NCBI GenBank assembly: GCA_964036295.1
Contig: OZ038464.1
Coordinates: forward strand, 16,484,443-16,548,442
Reading direction: 5' to 3'
Origin: Plumapathes pennacea
Lineage: Eukaryota > Cnidaria > Anthozoa > Antipatharia > Myriopathidae
Length of the DNA stretch: 64,000 bases
Positions 57,784 to 64,000 of the stretch are shown here, in pieces (the stretch's first letter is position 1; every line of letters starts with the position of its first letter). The translations under genes and the position numbers were made by a program. Under the pieces are notes generated by a model, which saw only the letters and a program-made list of their open reading frames with translations, was not told the DNA's origin and ran no database searches.

Positions 57784-60700
57784 GACTTGGCTCGACTTGG
57801 CTTGAGTAGCCAAACGATGAAAAACGTGGGTCGAATTGACTGGAAATCTGTGCTCCATCGAAGTTGAGCCAGTCAGGCCCAGTAGGTGGTCAACCAATGC
57901 CCAAGCCAAACATTTGGCTTAACTTGGGCCTCCGTTTGGCCAGGCTAAATACAATCTATACTGTAATTATTGTTGCGGTTCTTTGATTTTTAAAACTAAT
58001 TTAAACCTTTGTTCCTTTTGCTGCTGAATTTAGTTCTGGTTTTGCCGTCAGTGCTAATTTCGAAGGACCAGATGACCTCCAAGAGGGCGCCGCTATCCGA
58101 ATTGCGTCCTTTAATGTGCAGATTTTTGGTAACAAAAAAATGGAGGACGCTACGACTCGAGATGTACTTGTCAAGGTATTTTTTAAGGACGTAGCCTCGT
58201 TAAAATCTTTTAACGTTCAGAATTTGTTTAAACTTAGTTTTGTAATAGTTAGATCTTGGGAACCTTATACCAGAAATATAAAAAAGTACTGGAAGTAACC
58301 AGTTTTGTTTCCCAGATAAGCGGTGTGGTAATTACCAAATTTGGTCATTCCAGACAGTTCGTATCAAACAAGAAAGCGCTTATGCAATTCATTAAATCAT
58401 TACAGTTTAAAACGGCATCCTAATCGTTATCATCGTCCGACGTTGAAATCAGTATCGTTGTTGTCGTCATCATCATCGTCATCTTGGTTGCCGTCATCGT
58501 GATCATAGTAGTCGTCATCATCATGGTTGTTGTCATGGTTGTCCTTATCATGATTGTCGTCGTCATCATCATCATGGTCGTCGTCATTATCATAGTTGTT
58601 GTCGTCATCGTCATCGTCATCAGAAAAACCAATTAATCGGGTTTTGTTTAGCCGACTGGTCATTTGTGTTTGCTGGCACCACTGATGGCCTCTCTTCTAG
58701 TTTATTATAATTTTTACTATTCATCAGATTTTAGATTACTGAACACAGAATACATCGAGAGCCACACAGACACAAAACGGTACACGCTTCAAATATACTA
58801 ATTACTGCGTTGCAGGTCATTCTGCGATACGACATAATTCTGATCATGGAAATCAGGTCCGTCAGTGATAATGCGATCGAGGAGCTGCTGGACCTTGTTA
58901 ACAGGTGAGACAACAAAGGAAGAGAAAAAGTGTACAGGCGACAGAGATTGACACAGCTGACTGAGTACAGTGAACTCTCTCTGAGCCCTCGGTAACAGCT
59001 CCAACTGTCTGTTTTAGAGTCAAGGAGTGTCTTGAACAGAATTCCGTTAGAACAAATGACCGAAGAAACGGCAAGGACCGCTCCTATCAAGTGTCCGTCT
59101 TAGAGGGGTGTCCGTTAAGAGGGAGTTGACTGTATAGTTTCGTGTGTTTATGTTTACAGAAAATCCACTCCACGGGGTGTGTACAAAATGGCTCTGAGCA
59201 TCCGACTTGGACGAAGCAACAGTAAAGAACAATACGCCTTCTTGTACAGGTATAGTAAACAGTGGACATAGGTCCGTAAGGCGTGCGGGAAACTAATTGT
59301 GAGTGTCACACTAAGAAGCTACCATATGTGACAAAACAATACACAGTGCACAAACAAAATAGTGTGCACGTTTAATGGTTGCTACTGCTTGCCGCCAACC
59401 ACCCCGCCTCCCCCCTCACCACCTCCCGTGCTTTCTTTTTATTCGCTCCGAGGTTCAACTCAAATTCAATGGTACGGCTGCTCTTATTGATACCAACCCA
59501 CTAGTATAGCTGTTTGTCATTGAGCAGATTTCGTGGCGGACGGGGTTCCTTGTAATGCTCAGTTGTACAAGATGAACCGCACCGAGTTTCCAACCGGTAC
59601 ACGAAACAACCGACGTAGCTGCCCACTCGCGTCGCTCGCATGAAAACCAGGCTTAACGTAGCGAAACAAGACTGGAATAAATTCATTCTATTTGGTTTTA
59701 CACAGCTCGGATTGGTTGGTTCGTAAACTGGATACTCGTGCGGATGACATGATTAGCTCACGTTGTGAGGTTTTATAATCTTTCACTGTGGAACGGAGAA
59801 GGAATAGTAGACACTGCACGAGGAATACCTAGCTGTCACGTGATTACGCCATGTAGTGGGATGTGGTGGGAATGGTTATATCTGACTCTTACCTTCTTGC
59901 TCCAGAACCGACCGAGTGACTGCTGTCAACAGTTATATATACGACGACTCAAAAGAAGACGTGTTTCAGCGCGAACCGTTCGTCGTGCATTTCACTTCGA
60001 GTAAAACATGTGAGTGTTTGTGCACGCCCTTGGCGAAACTTGTGAAGTTCTGTCTCATTTCAATCAATTCAAGCTCTTACCTGTCTCATCTCTCTTACCT
60101 ATGTGCATCGTAGGAGCACTTTTCAAATGACTGTCGAAAACCAAAACCAAAGCAAGTACACCGTCAGTCACAGAGGCTGCAAGGATCACTTTCAACCAAT
60201 CAGAAGCCGAAGTAATCCGCGTCCACGTGGTTTTACTTTGTCGAAGAAACCAATCAGAAGTGCGAGGAAACGCCATCGCCACTTGCTTTCTCGCGTGAGA
60301 ATATCGCGCTCGGGCTTTTCTTGTGTCTTTGATTGGCCAAGAATTCTGCTAAATTTGTTTGGAGTAATCAGAAAGCGTAGAAAAACGCAAAACCAAAGCA
60401 ATGGTTACCTTTGGCAGTCATCGGAAAACGGCTCTATCACTTAAGTTGGTGTATTTTCAGACGTCAAGGACTTCGTTTTTGCCGCCATTCACACTTCTCC
60501 ATCCGCCGCTGTGGAAGAAATCGACCATCTAGCAGACGTGTATAACGACATCGTCAAGCGCTTGGGCGTCCGTGACGTCATCATCATGGGAGACTTCAAC
60601 GCGGGCTGCAGTTACGTGAAGACGTCGGATTGGAGTCACATACGTCTGGCTGTGGACCCCAGGTTCCTTTGGCTATTCACAAACAAAATGGACACCACTG

Positions 60701-62921
60701 TGGCGAAGTCTGACTGTCCATATGACAGGTTAGTGCGACACTGGCCATCTAGTCACATCGATTTCTCCCCCTAGTGCCGCTTGTAAAACGTCCCCATCGG
60801 CTTGTCTTTAACCGAGTACCCTGTGATCAGCAGGTTAGGTGGTCCATTTTTCGTTTTACGATGGTTTTTCTTTCGTGTTGTTATAGTCAGGTAGTTGGGG
60901 CGGCATCGTATTTTCGCATTGGAGTACGTATTTTTTGCATGGGAGTACGTCGAATCTTGGATTCCAGAACCAACTCGAATCCCCCTTTTATAGAACCCTG
61001 GATCTACCCCAACTCTTTTAAGCTATTGAAGTGGAAAATGTGAGATGGATGAATCTGTCAAGTGGCAATTTCTCCATGCTCTAAGATAAAACTCCTTAGA
61101 CCACTCTCAGGTGCGAACTGGTTAAGCCACGATCCGTGCTAGACTCACACCCTTAATTGTCTCTAGTGGACTACTGACTGCATTTGTATTGGACAGAATG
61201 GTCATTGCAGGAGAAAATATGATAAGAGGTCTATTTCCTAAGACAGCGAAGGCGTTCAGATATGACAAAGCGTACGAGCTGAACAAGAAGCAGGTGAGCT
61301 GTGAGATTCAATCTTCTCATTTCCCCTAAGAAAGCTCTTCAAACTTTCACTATCTCCTTATGGCCTGGCAAAACGAGGACACATTGTGGCGGCAACATTG
61401 TGTCCTTCGGTGTTTCCAGGGTGGCAAAACGTGCGGCAACATTGTTGCGTTCCGCGTGGACACAAGAAATGTTTCTGAAGTTTTTCAGAAACATTTTTTG
61501 TGTCCAGGACACAAATTTGTGTCCGCAACAAATGTTTCGCGCGTGGCAAAACGGGGCAACATTTGGGAAACATGCGCGCGCTAGCAATGTTGCCGCCACA
61601 ATGTGTCCTCGTTTTGCCAGGCCTTTAGAGTGTTGAACTCAGTCATGAATAGAATTGCGTTTCATAGCTTACCCCTTTCATTCCTGAGAGTGACCGGCTT
61701 CAATATTACCCGAAGGGGGAGGGGGAGGAGCTCTAATGACTCATACATTGTTTGGGAATCTGCATTATTTTCCTTGGGATCGAGTGAAGGGTTAAGCCGT
61801 ATATGTTTTGCTATTCGTCATCATCAAACTGATTGTCCCTTTACATGTTTTTCTTTCGTCAGTCCGAGGATGTAAGTGATCATTGGCCCATTGAAGTCCA
61901 ATTCAAAGACCTGGGTAAGACTCTTAAGCTGTTGGCTCGTAAATTCGTTGTTTTCATGGATCTCATTTGTTGGTTAAAAATGACTGGAAACTTTTGATTG
62001 GTATGTTTGCGTTTACAAATATTCACCGCTGCTCAAGTGCGCGATTCAACGCGTGCGAGTTCGTTCGTGTTAATAATGTTCTCTTACGTGTGCGTGTTTA
62101 CGCGTGTTCGTGTGTCGACGCAAGCCACTGCCTTGTTCGTATTTGTGTTCGTACCGTGCGTGATCATGCACGTGTTTGTGTACTTGTGCGTGCTGTAACT
62201 CTTGCGCGCGCGCGTATATGCGTATATGATCACCGCATGCCGACCACATACCGACCACTTTCCGACCATTTATCGACCCGTGCAACTTGTTCACACGCGT
62301 GTATCGTTGGGTGTATGTCAATATGTTCGTACCTGTGCGTGCAGTACATCTTCGTGTACAATCCTTATCCACTTTGCTCATAAATATGATACTCAGGGAT
62401 TAGTGACGAATTTCAAGTTCGCGCCCCATATCGTTCTTCTCTTGTTTATAGAATTCAGGAACGAGGAAGACTTTGTAACCGAGCCGCTCACCCTCGCACT
62501 TCAAGATGAACGCATCAGCAACCTGGCCAAGTCGTCAATCTATGCCTTGCGCTCCACCTCGAGTAACGCTTTGCTCAGTTTGGGATACACCGCCAGAAGC
62601 TTGTACAAGAAGAGCGGAGGTGTGGCTCACATAGAACTGGAACTAAGCGTCAACACACCAAATCAAGCGATACTCGCAGTCCAGGCCATGAGGAAAAATC
62701 TCCCCAACCTGGTTACCAGCACGCAAGTAGCGATAGCGCGACGAAGGATTGCAGAGATGCTTGAGTTTGAAGACCCCTCATGTCATGCTGTTCAGAGTGG
62801 CTTTGTGTACCGAGTGTTGTCTGAAGCCTGCACTGGTCAGAAACGCCGTAGCGTTCGCAGTGTGCAGCTTTCTTGTAGCTTATACAGCTTTAGTTGTGAG
62901 CTGCGCATGACAGCCTACTGA
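56341..62921 (+). CDS. Secreted DNase I family endonuclease with a novel C-terminal extension
   Basis: Mg/Ca-dependent endonuclease that cuts double-stranded DNA; secretion fits digestion or clearance of extracellular DNA. Exons: 56341-56408, 58034-58175, 58816-58904, 59160-59249, 59906-60009, 60461-60728, 61197-61293, 61863-61914, 62452-62921; 1380 nt in frame, 459 residues. Residues 1-23 are a hydrophobic signal peptide. The nuclease domain spans about 42-303 and shows ASFNVQIFG, catalytic Glu82 (IMEIRS), YDD, His175 (AAIHTSP), Asp209/Asn211 (GDFNAGCSYV), TTVAKSDCPYDR, and His293 (VSDHWPIEV), so it should be active. IMEIRS resembles DNASE1L3 more than DNase I (QEVRD). Vertebrate relatives end close to the second His block or with a short basic tail. 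Here a single last exon adds 156 residues (304-459) ending KRRSVRS plus a cysteine-containing tail, with no domain I recognise. Confidence 0.94.
57180..57410. repeat. Degenerate GTTGC-rich inverted-repeat element
   Basis: AGTCGCAGAGTACATGTCAC, GCAAAAAGTAGAAG and CGTTGCGTTGCAAGTTG strings resemble the palindromic MITE at 33359-33657. Ends are unclear. It lies in nuclease intron 1. Confidence 0.4.
57560..57783. repeat. TTA and CTA trinucleotide microsatellite
   Basis: Nearly pure TTA repeats with a few TCA interruptions, then about 12 CTA units, in nuclease intron 1. Open frames across it are artefacts. Confidence 0.97.
58424..58622. repeat. Imperfect ATC/GTC trinucleotide microsatellite
   Basis: Mixed ATC, GTC and GTT triplets lie in nuclease intron 2. 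Confidence 0.9.
60112..60436. mobile_element. Inverted-repeat element (GTTTTCGGATGACTGTCGAAA family)
   Basis: Left GGAGCACTTTTCAAATGACT and right AGTCATCGGAAAACGGCTCT are inverse termini. Internal ACCAATCAGAAG and TGATTGGCC strings match the other copies. It ends 25 bases before nuclease exon 6. Confidence 0.75.
61362..61623. mobile_element. 262-bp palindromic MITE with TTA flanks (Harbinger-like)
   Basis: Ends GGCCTGGCAAAACGAGGACA and TGTCCTCGTTTTGCCAGGCC are perfect inverses extending for about 39 bases, with TTA on both sides one base out. It lies in nuclease intron 7. Confidence 0.88.
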
Positions 62922-62990
62922 AGTAACGCGCGCGAAAACCTGCATTGCGATTCATCCGTCCTCGTTTCCGGGCTCTTTCGGCTCAGTTGG

Positions 62991-63235
62991 TACTTCACGT
63001 AACCCTATTATAATGTATCATTATGGGGAATACATAGGAATACAGGGGAATACATAGGAATACATAGGAATACATAGGAATACAGGGGAATACATAGGAA
63101 TACAGGGGAATACATAGGAATACATAGGAATACATGGGAATACATAGGAATACATGGGAATACATAGGAATACATAGGAATATACACATAATTATATCTA
63201 TATAATGATACATTATATTAGGGTTACGTGAAGTA
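62991..63235. mobile_element. MITE with an internal decamer minisatellite
   Basis: Inverted ends TACTTCACGTAACCCTA and TAGGGTTACGTGAAGTA (with ATGTATCATTAT and ATAATGATACAT just inside) enclose about 15 copies of GGAATACATA or GGAATACAGG at 63035-63182. It begins 70 bases after the nuclease stop codon. Confidence 0.88.
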
Positions 63236-64000
63236 CTTACCGTGGCCACGCGCTTGACGCTGACCAATGTAGCGCGGGCGACTATCTAAGCAGATCGATT
63301 TCAGCTTTGTAAGACTTGCTTTTAGTTTATCTAACGAAGGAGTTGATTTGATAATGGAATTTCATTTGTAAAACATTTTGCTACGCAGCTGTGTCAACAG
63401 GAAACGCTGTCCGGCACGCCATTAGTTGACGTCACGGCCTTTCTCGCTTGCCGGAAGGGAAACAGCCTGGAAACTAATTGTCCCACACTTTGAAGTTGTG
63501 TTTTATTGTGCAAATGTTAATTTTACAATAACACGTCAGTTTCTCGCTTTGTGATTGGCTAATTTTCATTATCAATAAGAGGACAGACACATAAAATCGA
63601 GTGCTGACGACAGTTATTTGGACGAAGAAGGTGAATTCAGCTTCAATTTTACCTCAGTTCTTGCAAAAGCGACATTCGGCATTTGAAGTAGAGAACCAGA
63701 AGTGTTCAGAGGCGAATTTCCTTGAGCTTTGTATTGAAATTGTCGAGAAAACCGCAGCAGGAAAGCGTCTAGTTTCATTTCTTTCCAACTTCTTTGACAA
63801 AATTTTATTTTGCACGGGCGAAATGCTCACGTCAAACTGTCACTTTTTGGCCAATGAAATGTCTTGAATTTCAACCTCGACCAATTAGAAAGCGGGAAAA
63901 GTTGTTGACAACATTTCGGTCAAATCGAACAAAATCCAGTTTTCTTGCGTGTTTTCCCCGCGTCGTCGCTTGAGTTTTGTTATTGTAAAAAACAAAACTC
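63236..64000. other. No recognisable gene at right edge
   Basis: An 88-codon frame at 63601-63867 has no resemblance to a known family and no supporting signals. The rest shows nothing I can identify. Confidence 0.4.

Noticed and set aside
57506..57805. Frame rich in tyrosine
   Set aside because: Produced by the TTA/CTA microsatellite in nuclease intron 1; flanking residues match nothing.
63035..63182. CRISPR-like array of short regular repeats
   Set aside because: Units are ten-base tandem repeats with no spacers, inside an inverted-repeat element of a eukaryotic genome.
1..64000. Bacterial-style operon or defence system
   Set aside because: All convincing coding sequence is in spliced exons with consensus GT-AG borders; there is no compact gene cluster.

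Overview
This window looks like nuclear DNA of an anthozoan cnidarian, most likely a stony coral. The evidence is AT-rich DNA, metazoan intron-rich genes whose proteins match vertebrate families but are divergent, introns of 0.1-8.7 kb, and introns packed with short inverted-repeat elements and tRNA-derived SINEs. The organism is inferred from these features; I ran no database search.

Four protein genes could be assembled exon by exon, with reading phase preserved across every junction. (1) Minus strand, 670-7419: a flavin monoamine-oxidase-like gene, ten exons, whose C-terminal exon(s) lie beyond the left edge. (2) Plus strand, 15759-34738: sorting nexin 13, 31 exons, 941 residues (membrane anchor, PXA, RGS, PX, nexin-C). 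(3) Plus strand, 36007-51025: an activin type II receptor, six exons, 530 residues (signal peptide, cysteine-rich ectodomain, membrane helix, Ser/Thr kinase). (4) Plus strand, 56341-62921: a secreted DNase I family nuclease, nine exons, 459 residues, with all catalytic residues visible and an unrecognised 156-residue C-terminal extension. The genes are functionally unrelated: amine oxidation, endosome/lipid traffic, TGF-beta signalling and extracellular DNA degradation. Nothing suggests co-regulation.

Between genes 1 and 2, at 8407-14119, lies a tandem array of about 1.18-kb units. One unit is interrupted by a 1.43-kb insertion with Helitron-like ends. Activin-receptor intron 1 (36068-44720) holds a 2.4-kb inverted-repeat element, a 1366-bp near-perfect palindrome nested inside it, a 1.4-kb hAT-like element that carries an exon with an OTU-protease active-site motif, and a SINE. 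Intron 4 of the same gene holds a 2.6-kb foldback element. Introns of the sorting nexin gene hold a long CAT microsatellite, a telomere-like tract, 54/78-bp minisatellite units and many small inverted-repeat elements.

The observations most worth following are the C-terminal extension of the nuclease, the tandem array with its insertion, the giant palindrome, and the OTU exon inside a transposon. No rRNA gene, intact tRNA gene, CRISPR array or intact transposase gene was seen.
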